This document shows, in pieces, positions 1-8,533 of a DNA stretch of 16,733 bases. Position 1 is the first letter of the stretch, and every line of letters starts with the position of its first letter. A program made the translations under genes and the position numbers. Where the stretch lies: NCBI GenBank assembly GCA_947290775.1, contig CAMYPM010000025.1, positions 1-16,733 of the forward strand. The letters run 5' to 3'. Origin of the DNA: an uncultured Bacteroidales bacterium. Its GTDB lineage: Bacteria; Bacteroidota; Bacteroidia; Bacteroidales; Porphyromonadaceae. The notes under the pieces are model-generated. The model had not been told where the DNA came from, ran no database searches, and saw only the letters and a list, made by a program, of their open reading frames with translations.

Positions 1-1942
1 CACTCGGATATTTCTGATTAGTTTTGGTTGTTCTATGGTTATAAATACAATGTTTAAAAGCTTTCGATCCAATACTTGTTACCGAATTGGGGATAGTAAT
101 GCTCGTTAGACTATGGCAATCCACAAAAGCTCCATCTCCAATACTTATTACCGAATTGGGGATAGTAATGCTCGTTAGACTATGGCAATCCTCAAAAGTC
201 CACGGTTCAATACTTGTTACCGAATTGGGAATGGTAATGCTCGTTAGACTATTGCAATGCACAAAAGCCCCTTCTCCAATACTTGTTACCGAATTGGGTA
301 TGATAATGCTCGTCAGACTATTGCATTTCTCAAAAGCCGAATTTCCAATACTTATTACCGAATTGGGGATAGTCACATGTCCATTCTCTGGAATAGCCTC
401 GTTAGGCCATTTTACGAGCACTCCATCCTTGATAATAACTCCATTTGGAACATCCTCCTGCCCGAAATCGAGTTTCATATCATAATAGAATCCATGTTCG
501 AAAAGCCCTAAAAAGGCCAGAAGCATGTCTCCCGTCAACTTACCAAGTTTCACATAATAGTTGACATCCGTAATTGCCTTTTTAAAGGCTTCATTGGCCA
601 ATGACTTAGCTAATTCAGGATACAATTTAATTGCATCACCTGTAACAAAACTAACAAACTTTCCTTGTAGCTTTTGGCATATTTTATACGATATATCCGT
701 GTAAGACAGTGATTTATTGCTTGCAATAGCTCTTATTTCATTTATGAAAATATGATCTGTTGCTAATTTGTAAACAAATCGGTATATGAAATCCTTAATA
801 AAAGATTTGTCGTCTTTTATCTCTCCGCCCAACAGAGATATTGATGGAGCTAAAATAGCCATTGTCGCATTGAAGACAAGAAGATTATCGCTTTCTTGAG
901 GTGATAATACTAAAACGACATCATTGGGCTTCTGAAAATCCATATAAATTCCACTCAATTTAGACATATCCCAAGTCATATCGCCAAATCCAAATCCTTC
1001 TTCTGTAAATAATCTCCATGTATCTGAAAAATAAGCTTTAATACCACCCCAAGAAGAAGTAGTTCCCATAAATTTGCTTACGTTCATCGGTGGAATTATA
1101 AATTTCATCTGCTCCCAAAAATCATTTGAATAGGGATAAATTACACCGTCATTTCCTTTATAGGCATGAACCATGGCAACATAACCAAACCTTTCGTTAT
1201 ATCCGGTCATATTACAATGCCATGTTTTCGATTCTGTTATAAAGTTACTACTTTTTATGTCCAATCTAACACCCTTATATCTGTTATTGATAATTTGAGG
1301 AGGAATGGGTGTGGTTGATGATCTTGTAGTAGGTGCGTTTTTTTGAAAGGCTCTTGTACTTAAGAAGTTTTCTTTTAGACCTGCTAACTGGATTATCTTT
1401 TCCTTTGCAATAGAATATTCCCTCTCAACATCATCTAAGTTCAGATATCCGTTGCGAACGATGCTCCTATCGATTGCTGTAGCCAACTGTTTGGTCTCTT
1501 GTAGCTGAGCTATCAAGTTTTTTAAGGACTCAAAAGAGGCTGTAGAAGTGGGTATAAAAACATTCGGGAATATTTGCAGGAGCAAAGAACTTGCAGTCTC
1601 TAAAGAATTAAGAGTAACCTTCTTGTTTGAAGGTATAGTATCAGAGGATAGATAACTCACATACAATATACGATCCTCTTTACCTAAGACGAGTAGGACA
1701 TTGGCTGTCGTATTAAAATTCCCGTCAGGATCAACTTTGATTTGCTGCCCTCCATTTTCAAAGATTTGAATAGCATCTAACGAAATGTCTGCCCCCTTTG
1801 GTAACTCTATCTTGGCGCTCCCTTGGGGCTGTGCCGGATTCGAGGGCTGTCCCGGATTTGAGGATTCTGGAATATCGTTTTTGCAACTATAGAATAGCAT
1901 CGTTATCACAAATCCGACAATGTAAATGGCAAGTTTTTTCAT
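1..1942 (-). CDS. BspA-like leucine-rich-repeat surface lipoprotein, C-terminus cut by window edge
   Basis: Translating the minus strand from the ATG at 1942-1940 gives an open frame of 647 codons with no stop before the window edge, so the C-terminus is missing. The N-terminus is a lipoprotein signal peptide: MKK, a hydrophobic stretch (residues 4-17), then LFYSC with the lipidated cysteine at residue 20. A Pro/Ser/Asn/Gln-rich linker follows (about 24-37). Residues about 40-520 form a long region I do not recognise. From about residue 522 there are five 23-residue repeats of the BspA/TpLRR (LRR_5) type, with consensus [14 protein letters not shown], then AF and C. After the fifth unit the sequence leaves the consensus (CIYNHRTTK), so the repeat domain probably ends near the window edge. 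BspA-type proteins are surface proteins implicated in adhesion and binding to host or other bacteria. Lipidation and export to the cell surface are inferred. It is AT-rich compared with the core genes, which fits an accessory gene. Confidence 0.85.
   Translation of the reverse strand, partial: MKKLAIYIVGFVITMLFYSCKNDIPESSNPGQPSNPAQPQGSAKIELPKGADISLDAIQIFENGGQQIKVDPDGNFNTTANVLLVLGKEDRILYVSYLSSDTIPSNKKVTLNSLETASSLLLQIFPNVFIPTSTASFESLKNLIAQLQETKQLATAIDRSIVRNGYLNLDDVEREYSIAKEKIIQLAGLKENFLSTRAFQKNAPTTRSSTTPIPPQIINNRYKGVRLDIKSSNFITESKTWHCNMTGYNERFGYVAMVHAYKGNDGVIYPYSNDFWEQMKFIIPPMNVSKFMGTTSSWGGIKAYFSDTWRLFTEEGFGFGDMTWDMSKLSGIYMDFQKPNDVVLVLSPQESDNLLVFNATMAILAPSISLLGGEIKDDKSFIKDFIYRFVYKLATDHIFINEIRAIASNKSLSYTDISYKICQKLQGKFVSFVTGDAIKLYPELAKSLANEAFKKAITDVNYYVKLGKLTGDMLLAFLGLFEHGFYYDMKLDFGQEDVPNGVIIKDGVLVKWPNEAIPENGHVTIPNSVISIGNSAFEKCNSLTSIIIPNSVTSIGEGAFVHCNSLTSITIPNSVTSIEPWTFEDCHSLTSITIPNSVISIGDGAFVDCHSLTSITIPNSVTSIGSKAFKHCIYNHRTTKTNQKYPS
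70..373 (-). repeat. Five tandem 69-bp repeats encoding 23-aa leucine-rich repeats
   Basis: The string CAATACTTRTTACCGAATTGG starts at 70, 139, 208, 277 and 346, exactly 69 bases apart. It encodes IPNSV(T/I)SI on the minus strand. Copies are nearly identical over most of the unit and differ mainly in the AF..C segment. The high DNA identity suggests recent duplication or gene conversion. Because the period is a multiple of three, gain or loss of units would keep the frame. Confidence 0.95.
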
Positions 1943-1995
1943 ACTTGTTGTTATTAAAGATGTTGTCTTAAATCGTTACTAAACACATATTATTG

Positions 1996-2003
1996 CAAAG
2001 TAA
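1996..2003 (-). promoter_or_regulatory. Probable -7 element of the lipoprotein gene
   Basis: The minus strand reads TTACTTTG, seven of eight matches to the Bacteroidota -7 consensus TAnnTTTG, about 54 bases upstream of the ATG at 1942. A TTTG lies further upstream but only 14 bases away, shorter than the usual 19-21, so the -33 box is uncertain. Confidence 0.4.
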
Positions 2004-2048
2004 ATATATTTTTTAAACAAACTTATTTCCGACTTTTTTTTATTCATA

Positions 2049-2534
2049 CTAGGTTGTTGCCTTCATTCGTTGGCTGATTAGCCTTCGGTTGGCATTGACA
2101 AGGCTAACAATTTGGTCGTGGTATGAGCTGTTTTGGTTGCACACCCCACGACTTTGTACCACTTTGAGAGTGTCTAGAGATACCTCTATGGTCTCTATTC
2201 TGCCCTCAATGGTTGCGGACAAAATAAGCGAGTTCTCTTTGAGGTAGTACTCATTTGAAAATAGGCAGTGGTGCAATTCAGCTCCTTCCTCTATATACTC
2301 ATGCACGCTCTCTAACACGCGCACTTGGATTGTGCCGTCCGTAAAACGGATGCCGAAGAACTTGGATTTAAGTTCTTGGAAACGCTTTTCATTTTCCATC
2401 GCCTTTTGCTGTTTCTTGGCAAGTCCCTCCTTTTCTCTTTGTGTGAGCAGTTCCGTATGTCTGCGGTCGTGTTCGGCTCTGAGGTCGGTAGGACAAAGAT
2501 AGCAGAAAGTGTATCTTTGTACTTGATGAGAATA
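2049..2534 (-). pseudogene. PcfJ-like protein, C-terminal remnant
   Basis: The minus-strand frame ends in TAG at 2049-2051 and is open back to a TGA at 2535-2537. The longest ATG-started piece begins at 2399 (116 residues), but homology-like sequence continues upstream of that ATG (LCPTDLRAEHDRRH, then a Lys/Glu-rich helix). Recognisable PcfJ features are FFGIRFTDGTIQVRVLESV, the HHC motif (residues 43-45 of the 116-residue piece), a following YYL, SLILSATIEG, IETIEVSL and VVQSRG, in the order seen in Bacteroidota PcfJ-like proteins. Family members are several hundred residues long, so at least the N-terminal half is missing. The family is linked to conjugative and mobilizable elements, but its biochemical role is unknown. 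The fragment abuts dgt (start 2586), so the deletion or insertion junction is probably between about 2500 and 2585. I treat it as a non-functional remnant, although the 116-residue piece could still be made. Confidence 0.7.
2512..2519 (+). promoter_or_regulatory. Possible -7 element for dgt
   Basis: TATCTTTG matches TAnnTTTG fully and lies 66 bases before the dgt ATG. No TTTG is present at the usual -33 distance. It is also the right arm of an inverted repeat (2494-2501 and 2512-2519), so it may be coincidental. Confidence 0.35.
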
Positions 2535-2585
2535 TCAGGATTCCATAAAAGGGACTTAACAAACAATAGATGCATGAGGTAGGAG

Positions 2586-3932
2586 ATGGAATGGCAACAA
2601 TTGATATGTGACAAACGCTTGGGTAAAACAGAGCAGGAGAGAACACCACAGGATACGCCACGTGGCTTTGGACGCCGTAGTGAGTTTGAGCGAGACTACG
2701 ACCGCTTGGTATTTAGTGCTCCTTTTCGCAGACTTCAAAATAAGGCACAAATATTTCCTCTGCCCGGCAATGTATTTGTACATAACCGCCTCACGCACAC
2801 TTTAGAAGTAAGCTGTGTAGGGCGCAGCTTAGGTAATCTGGTAGGTGATGCTCTGTGCAAGAAATATAAGTCGCTCCCCTTTTCCTCGGGTGACTTAGCG
2901 GCTATTGTATCGGCCGCATGCTTGGCACACGACTTGGGTAATCCACCTTTTGGACATAGTGGCGAAAGAGCCATCTCTGCCTATTTCCGAGAGGGAGAGG
3001 GACAAAAATGGGAGCAGCCGGTACGCAAGGAAAAAAGCCGATGGGAAGACTTCACTATATTTGATGGCAATGCAAATACCTTTCGCCTCCTCACTCACCG
3101 CTTTGTAGGAAGAAGGCCCGGAGGCTTTGGACTCTCTTACAGCACATTAGCCGCTATTGTCAAGTATCCCTACCCCTCCACCGTTCAATTAAAGCAGGGA
3201 AAATTTGGATTTTTCGCTGCCGAAGAGGAAACCTATATTGAGCTGGCGACTCAATTGGGTCTAACCTGTATTGATGCAGACAAGAAGATCTATGTGCGTC
3301 ATCCCCTCGTTTACTTAGTGGAAGCAGCCGATGATATTTGCTACGAAATAATGGATTTGGAAGATGCCTATAAGCTGCGAATACTCTCGTTACAAGAAGT
3401 GAAAGAGCTTCTCTTGGCATTCTTTGACAGCAAGGAGGTAGATCGTTTATCACAGCGTGCTCGCGATATAACTGATGCCAACGAACAAGTAGCTTATTTG
3501 CGCAGTAAAGTGATCAATGTACTGATAGCCCACTGTGCAGCCTCCTTCGTAGAGCATGAGGAAGAGATCCTAAAAGGGGTATTTGAAGGTTCTTTAATTG
3601 ACCATTGTCCTTCCCGGACCCTAAACGCCTACCACGGAGCAGAAAAAGTAGCAAGAAGTCGCATATATTCTGCTCGGGACGTAGTAGATGTAGAGCTGGC
3701 CGGACATCGCATCTTTTCTGAAATAATAGAGCGTACAATGTATGCCTTGGAGCATCCCGACAATGCCTACAGCCGCACCTATCTCACTCGGGTAAGCAGT
3801 CAGTATGATCAACACGTAGAAGGCACCTATGGAAAGATCCTAACCACATTGGACTACATCAGTGGAATGACGGATCTATATGCATTAGAGCTATACCGAA
3901 AAATAACAGGTATGAGCCTACCCCATGTATAA
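2586..3932 (+). CDS. dgt: Deoxynucleoside triphosphate triphosphohydrolase (dGTPase family)
   Basis: The 448-residue product belongs to the HD-domain dNTPase family, which hydrolyses dGTP or other dNTPs to the nucleoside plus triphosphate and so tunes dNTP pools in the cytoplasm. Family signatures are visible in order: RDYDRLVFSAPFRRLQNKAQ (37-56), HNRLTH (66-71), the HD pair in ACLAHDLGNPPFGHSGE (111-127), FDGNANTFRLLT (159-170) and EAADDICYEI (246-255), which supplies the last metal ligand. The metal-site residues H71, H115, D116 and the aspartates of AADDI are all present. Length is normal for the short dGTPase type. The ATG is the first start after an upstream stop in this frame, and the N-terminus MEWQQLICDKRLG looks like the natural start in Bacteroidales homologues. 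It stands apart from the following operon by 142 bases that contain a promoter. The substrate (dGTP only or several dNTPs) cannot be read from sequence. Confidence 0.95.
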   Translation: MEWQQLICDKRLGKTEQERTPQDTPRGFGRRSEFERDYDRLVFSAPFRRLQNKAQIFPLPGNVFVHNRLTHTLEVSCVGRSLGNLVGDALCKKYKSLPFSSGDLAAIVSAACLAHDLGNPPFGHSGERAISAYFREGEGQKWEQPVRKEKSRWEDFTIFDGNANTFRLLTHRFVGRRPGGFGLSYSTLAAIVKYPYPSTVQLKQGKFGFFAAEEETYIELATQLGLTCIDADKKIYVRHPLVYLVEAADDICYEIMDLEDAYKLRILSLQEVKELLLAFFDSKEVDRLSQRARDITDANEQVAYLRSKVINVLIAHCAASFVEHEEEILKGVFEGSLIDHCPSRTLNAYHGAEKVARSRIYSARDVVDVELAGHRIFSEIIERTMYALEHPDNAYSRTYLTRVSSQYDQHVEGTYGKILTTLDYISGMTDLYALELYRKITGMSLPHV

Positions 3933-3975
3933 GTTTCCCCATCCAAAATCTATTTTCGGTAGGAGGTGTTTTTTT
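3894..3975 (+). terminator. Possible weak terminator after dgt
   Basis: TACCGAAAA at 3894-3902 pairs perfectly with TTTTCGGTA at 3953-3961, and a run of seven T occurs at 3969-3975. The loop is about 50 bases, the left arm lies inside the dgt coding region, and the T-run is 7 bases after the stem. It is therefore a poor intrinsic terminator and may be chance. Confidence 0.2.
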
Positions 3976-3985
3976 GCTACCTTTG
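3954..3985 (+). promoter_or_regulatory. Bacteroidota sigma-ABfr-type promoter of the DUF2723-to-tkt operon
   Basis: TTTC at 3954-3957, a 20-base spacer, then a perfect -7 box TACCTTTG at 3978-3985. Transcription would start near 3991-3993. This places the first in-frame ATG (3997) almost on the transcript end and favours the ATG at 4075, with a leader of about 80 bases. Confidence 0.65.
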
Positions 3986-4074
3986 CGAAGTAAAAAGTGC
4001 AGAGCGGAGCGTATGCGATCGTTGCCAAAGGCTTCTATACGCAAATCTCCTTGTTCAGTATAGGTGACTATAAG

Positions 4075-7000
4075 ATGGAAATAAGACGACTGAAGAGCTT
4101 AGATGCGATAGCCGGGTGGATTGTGTTCGCCGTATCGGCTGTAGTCTATCTGCTGACGATAGGACCGAGCGCAAGTCTTTGGGACTGCGGAGAGTTCGTA
4201 GTTTGCATACATAAGTTGGAAGTAGGGCACCCGCCAGGAGCTCCCTTCTTTATGCTCCTCTACAACTTCTTTAGCCACATGACTAGTGATCCGCAAAAGA
4301 TTGCCTATTTGTGCAATGCGGTGAGCGGGTTAGTAAGTGCCGGTACGATCTATTTTCTGTTCCGCTCCATTACTCATATTGCGCGCAAGCTGCTCGTAGA
4401 GGAGGGGGCTTTACAGGTAAGCCGTCACCAGGCCGTTTGCATCCTTGCTGCCGGTACGTGCGGAGCGTTGGTTTATACGTTTAGCGATACCTTTTGGTTT
4501 AGTGCTGTAGAAGCAGAGGTGTATGCTTTGAGTAGCCTCTTTACCGCTGTGGTCTTTTGGCTGATGCTAAAGTGGGAAGAAAAGGCGGATAGCCCGATCT
4601 CTGCTCGATGGCTCATTCTTATTGCCTACCTGATGGGGTTGGGAATCGGGGTCCATCTGCTCAATCTGCTTTGCATACCTGCCATGGCACTTATTTTCTA
4701 CTACAGAAAATACAGCAAGCCTACAACATGGGGGACTATATTGGCCCTGCTGGTATCCTTTGTGGTAATCATACTCATCATGTTCGGAGTAATACAGGGT
4801 TCTATGAAAGTAGCTACCCGCTTCGATGTATTCGCAGTAAATGTATTGGGGCTCTCCTTCAATTCGGGAATGATCATATACCTCGTACTGATGGGTATTA
4901 TAATGGGGCTTACCTTATGGCTTCTTTACAGTGGCAAAAATGAAACCTTTGCACGGCTTGGCGTGCTACTCACAGCCTGCTTAATGGGGATACCCTTTAT
5001 CTCCTCCTCTTGGTTACTGTGGTTCGTTATTCTCGCTGTGCTTAGCTGGCTTTTCTTTAGCAAAAAGAATTTGGTCAGCATGGGCTTCTTGAGTACGCTT
5101 CAGTCTGCTTTAGTAGCCATGGCAATAGGCTTCTCATGCTATGGTGTTATTCTCATTCGAAGCGCAGCTCAACCCCCGATGAACGAAAATGACCCTTCAA
5201 CTCCCATTACGCTGAAAGGATACCTCAACCGTGAACAATACGGCTCCGTGCCACTCATCTCAGGACCGAGCTTCGCAAGCCAACCTGTTGCCATCAAGGA
5301 AGCACGACACGAGTGGAAGCCGGCTCCCAAAGATGAAATAACAGCAAAAGATCGGTACATAAAAGTTGCCAAGCCTGCAGAGTACGAATATTCACATAAA
5401 ACATTCTTCCCGAGGATGTACTCCCCCAGGGCAGAGCACATTCGCATTTACAATACTTGGGTAGGGCGACATCCGGAAGATCTGAGCGAGCCCACGTTTG
5501 GAGAGAATTTGCGTTTCTTCTTCTCATACCAAATAAACTTTATGTATTGGCGCTATTTTGGCTGGAACTTCATTGGTCGACAGAATGACCTGTACAGCTC
5601 AGGCTCAATGCTTAAAGGAGGCGTAGCAACCGGATTCAATTTTATAGATCGCTCCCAGTGGGGAGATAAAGAGTACTATCCTGATGAAATGACCCAAAAT
5701 AAGGGACATAATGTATACTACCTTATGCCTCTCATACTGGGTCTACTGGGTATAGCATTTCAATTTGCCAAGAAAAAGAGGGGTATACAGAGCTTTTTGA
5801 TTGTCTTCTTCCTGTTCTTTATGACCGGACTTGCAATCATACTCTATATCAATCAAACACCCCTGCAACCTCGCGAACGAGACTATGCTTATGCCGGCTC
5901 CTTCTACGCATTTGCTATTTGGGTGGGATTAGGTGCCGCAGCTGTAGGCGACTTCATTATGCGGCTGAAGGTAAAGAAAGTACCCACCTCTGTATTAAAT
6001 CTTTTAGGTGGAGTAACCGCTATTCACCTTGCCGTTTTGGTACCTGTTCAGATGGCGCTCCAAAACTGGGACGACCACGATCGTAGCGGCCGTACGGTAG
6101 CACGCGACTTAGGTGCTAACTACCTGAATAGTTGTGGAGATCAGGCTATTCTATTCTGTTTTGGTGATAACGACACTTTCCCCGTTTGGTATGCACAAGA
6201 GATAGAGGGCATCCGCACAGATGTACGCGCTTGTAACTTAAGTTATCTGCAGGCGGAATGGTACGTAGACCAGATGCGGTGCGATGCCTATGAGTCAAAG
6301 GCATTGCCCATCCGCTGGTTAAAACCCTCCTTCTACTATCCAAAAGCCTATGCACGTATAGAATCGAGGGGTGAAATGACGGTGGAACAGGCTTACCGCA
6401 TGATGCTTGAAGACAAAGGCAATCCGAGTATATTCCCCACGGATCATATACTGATTCCCTTGGATAAAGCTGCCGTGGGAAAAGCGTTCCCCGGGCTTGC
6501 CTGCGAAAGCGATAATATGTTGCTTACGTTGCAGGATGGCGGTGCGCTTGTTCGTGACGGAATGGTTGCTTTGGACGTCATTGCAAACAATAATTGGGAA
6601 CGCCCCATTTATTGGCTCAAGTCTACGCCCACTAATCTCTTCAGCAATCTTAATAACTACCTATCCTCTTCGGGTATGGCCTTCCGGCTACTTCCACAAG
6701 AGGTTGCACACAATCCTTCTTATGCAAACACGGAAGCAGAATATGATATGGTAATGAACAAGTTCCTTTGGTTTGGAGCTTCGGATGATAATATCTATTA
6801 TGATGAAAACATCCGCAACAACATTATCATGTATTACCGTGCCGCTCTATTCCCCGAATTAGCTTTGCGCTTGCAGAATGAAGGGAAAACAGATAAAGCG
6901 CGCAAAGTATTGGATAAGTGTTTCAAAGAGATTAGTGCAAAAGCACTCCCCTATCAATTCAATGACCTCTATCTGGCTATGGCTACGTATGAAGTGGGCA

Positions 7001-7344
7001 TGGAGCAAAAGGGAGATATGATCGTAAAGGAGATTGCACAAAGCGGCTTGCGCAAGTTGAATTGGCTTAAGCACCTTAACATGCGACAACTCCAGCGAGC
7101 TACCGGCGAGGGACTGCTACAAGAAGCTTTGCGCGATGCTTCAGAATCCCTCCGTATAGCGCTTCATTACAACCGAGCTGAGCAAGTGAGCGATCTAAAG
7201 GAAGAGTTACAAAATGCTCTTAATGTGATCTGGGGCAGCAATGCTCCCTCTGTGGATCGTTTATTAGCGCCTCAGGATACTTATCAAGAACCCATGCAGA
7301 AAAATCTGCCTTCCACAGACATAGAACAAGAAATATTAGAATAA
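4075..7344 (+). CDS. DUF2723 (TMEM260-like) multi-pass membrane protein, candidate GT-C glycosyltransferase
   Basis: I place the start at the ATG at 4075 (1089 residues). An in-frame ATG at 3997 would add 26 residues that look non-coding and lie at the predicted transcription start. The N-terminal half has many hydrophobic segments. The first (about 12-30) is followed by SLWDCGEF with acidic residues D37 and E40, then GHPPGAP (51-57). An acidic pair in the first periplasmic loop is typical of GT-C glycosyltransferases. A soluble stretch follows (about 365-540), then two more membrane segments around the conserved QPRERDYAYAGSFYAF. The C-terminal third is soluble and helical, with TPR-like sequence near FPELALRLQNEGKTDKARKV. 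The animal member TMEM260 is reported to be a protein O-mannosyltransferase, and Bacteroidota have general protein O-glycosylation. A role in glycosylating exported proteins is therefore plausible but inferred. It is the first gene of the operon, 24 bases before efp. Confidence 0.85.
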   Translation: MEIRRLKSLDAIAGWIVFAVSAVVYLLTIGPSASLWDCGEFVVCIHKLEVGHPPGAPFFMLLYNFFSHMTSDPQKIAYLCNAVSGLVSAGTIYFLFRSITHIARKLLVEEGALQVSRHQAVCILAAGTCGALVYTFSDTFWFSAVEAEVYALSSLFTAVVFWLMLKWEEKADSPISARWLILIAYLMGLGIGVHLLNLLCIPAMALIFYYRKYSKPTTWGTILALLVSFVVIILIMFGVIQGSMKVATRFDVFAVNVLGLSFNSGMIIYLVLMGIIMGLTLWLLYSGKNETFARLGVLLTACLMGIPFISSSWLLWFVILAVLSWLFFSKKNLVSMGFLSTLQSALVAMAIGFSCYGVILIRSAAQPPMNENDPSTPITLKGYLNREQYGSVPLISGPSFASQPVAIKEARHEWKPAPKDEITAKDRYIKVAKPAEYEYSHKTFFPRMYSPRAEHIRIYNTWVGRHPEDLSEPTFGENLRFFFSYQINFMYWRYFGWNFIGRQNDLYSSGSMLKGGVATGFNFIDRSQWGDKEYYPDEMTQNKGHNVYYLMPLILGLLGIAFQFAKKKRGIQSFLIVFFLFFMTGLAIILYINQTPLQPRERDYAYAGSFYAFAIWVGLGAAAVGDFIMRLKVKKVPTSVLNLLGGVTAIHLAVLVPVQMALQNWDDHDRSGRTVARDLGANYLNSCGDQAILFCFGDNDTFPVWYAQEIEGIRTDVRACNLSYLQAEWYVDQMRCDAYESKALPIRWLKPSFYYPKAYARIESRGEMTVEQAYRMMLEDKGNPSIFPTDHILIPLDKAAVGKAFPGLACESDNMLLTLQDGGALVRDGMVALDVIANNNWERPIYWLKSTPTNLFSNLNNYLSSSGMAFRLLPQEVAHNPSYANTEAEYDMVMNKFLWFGASDDNIYYDENIRNNIIMYYRAALFPELALRLQNEGKTDKARKVLDKCFKEISAKALPYQFNDLYLAMATYEVGMEQKGDMIVKEIAQSGLRKLNWLKHLNMRQLQRATGEGLLQEALRDASESLRIALHYNRAEQVSDLKEELQNALNVIWGSNAPSVDRLLAPQDTYQEPMQKNLPSTDIEQEILE

Positions 7345-7368
7345 TCTACATATAACAAATAACGTAAT

Positions 7369-7935
7369 ATGGCTACAACAGCTGATTTCAGAAACGGAAT
7401 GTGCCTTGATATTGATGGGCAATACTATTTCATCGTTGAATTTCTACACGTAAAACCCGGAAAGGGCCCCGCTTTCGTTCGTACGAAGCTAAAGAATGTG
7501 GCTACGGGACGCATCCTCGATAAAACTTGGAACAGCGGCGTAAAAGTAGAAGAGGTTCGCATTGAAAGACGACCCTATCAGTACCTCTATAAGGACGAAA
7601 TGGGATACAACTTTATGCATCAGGAAACTTTTGAGCAGATCAGTATCCCCGGTGAAAGCATTGAAGGGGTTCAGTTCCTAAAGGAAGGCGATACCGTTGA
7701 AGCTATGGTACACGCCGAAACTGATACCGTGCTTACTTGCGAAATGCCTGCACACGTGGTTTTGCGTGTAACTTACACAGAGCCCGGCCTAAAGGGAGAC
7801 ACAGCTACTAATGCCCTCAAGCCTGCTACGGTGGAAACAGGTGCAGAAGTACGCGTGCCCCTGTTCATTTCGGAAGGCGAATTGATTGAAATCGATACAC
7901 GCGACGGTAGTTACGTAGGTCGCGTAAAAGAGTAA
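7369..7935 (+). CDS. efp: Translation elongation factor P
   Basis: The 188-residue product has the EF-P length and three-domain layout. EF-P binds the ribosome between the P and E sites and relieves stalling at polyproline stretches. The N-terminal KOW-like domain carries the loop [15 protein letters not shown] (29-43), with the tip lysine at residue 32 in the position that some bacteria modify. The C-terminal OB-like domain ends in the family signature [14 protein letters not shown]. The neighbouring genes show no modification enzyme for the lysine. The start ATG follows the DUF2723 stop by 24 bases and begins [10 protein letters not shown], as expected. It is co-transcribed with the upstream and downstream genes by spacing. 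Confidence 0.97.
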   Translation: MATTADFRNGMCLDIDGQYYFIVEFLHVKPGKGPAFVRTKLKNVATGRILDKTWNSGVKVEEVRIERRPYQYLYKDEMGYNFMHQETFEQISIPGESIEGVQFLKEGDTVEAMVHAETDTVLTCEMPAHVVLRVTYTEPGLKGDTATNALKPATVETGAEVRVPLFISEGELIEIDTRDGSYVGRVKE

Positions 7936-8003
7936 GTAACGTACAACTTTACTAAACTCTGCGGAAGGCTCTTTGCAATGTGGAGGCCTTACCGCAAAGC
8001 AAT

Positions 8004-8014
8004 AAAGGAAGGAG
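8004..8014 (+). promoter_or_regulatory. Shine-Dalgarno-like sequence deciding the Fur-like gene start
   Basis: AAAGGAAGGAG lies 10 bases before GTG at 8025. It supports that GTG over the in-frame GTG at 7980, which has no comparable purine tract. Confidence 0.5.
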
Positions 8015-8024
8015 TGATACAAAC

Positions 8025-8525
8025 GTGCCGAGAACGCATCAGAACGAGGACTTGAAAGCTGCTGAGCAAGCGCGCTTGGCAGCGTATCTGCAGATCAAAG
8101 GGCAGCGTCTCTCTGTGGAGCGCGAAGCTCTATTCGATACGGTCTTGGCATATGAGCGCACCTTTTCGGCTTCAGAATTGTACGAAAAAGCCAAGGAGGC
8201 ATCTTGCCCGGTAACACTCGCCACTGTATACAATGCGCTGGAGCTGTTTGTAAAAGCCGGTGTAGTAATTCCCTTTGAAATACAACGAAGGGAAACATAC
8301 TATCTCCCTTACTTTTGCTCCTACAATCGTGCGGTTGTGGTGTGCAGTGAGTGTGGCAAAACAGTCTATTTGCGACGCGTTAAGGTGTACGATATACTGG
8401 CAAAGCTGATTACGCCTCACTTTAGTAAGAGTAGACCGCTGTTACTCTATTACGGCTACTGCAAGGATTGCAGATTTGCTCTTAGGCAGGCAGCGAAAAA
8501 ACGAAACAATAAAACTTTGGAATAG
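8025..8525 (+). CDS. Fur-family transcriptional regulator lacking the usual regulatory-site histidines
   Basis: There is no ATG in the N-terminal part. I choose GTG 8025 (166 residues) because of the purine-rich tract before it. GTG 7980 would give 181 residues. The N-terminal winged helix contains LSVEREALFDTVLAY (29-43), FSASELYEKAKE (47-58) and the recognition-helix region PVTLATVYNALELFVKAGVV (62-81). Two zinc-type CxxC pairs are present in the dimerisation domain: C107/C110 (CSECG) and C146/C149 (CKDC). In ordinary Fur or PerR the segment before the first CxxC holds an HHxH-type motif. Here it reads YYLPYFCSYNRAVVVC, with no histidine. The structural zinc site is therefore kept, while the classical iron or manganese sensing site appears lost. 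This recalls the haem-responsive Fur homologue Har of Porphyromonas gingivalis, but that identity is not shown. It lies 89 bases after efp and 8 bases before purA. Confidence 0.88.
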   Translation: MPRTHQNEDLKAAEQARLAAYLQIKGQRLSVEREALFDTVLAYERTFSASELYEKAKEASCPVTLATVYNALELFVKAGVVIPFEIQRRETYYLPYFCSYNRAVVVCSECGKTVYLRRVKVYDILAKLITPHFSKSRPLLLYYGYCKDCRFALRQAAKKRNNKTLE

Positions 8526-8533
8526 GCACTATT

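Noticed and set aside
87..511. Plus-strand open frames through the 69-bp repeats
   Set aside because: They are antisense readings of the leucine-rich repeats; the minus strand has a signal peptide, long open frame and known domain.
2312..2614. 100-codon minus-strand frame overlapping the PcfJ fragment
   Set aside because: Most of it is out of frame with the PcfJ-like sequence. Its first part (near 2500-2585) might be PcfJ sequence after a frameshift, but I cannot show this.
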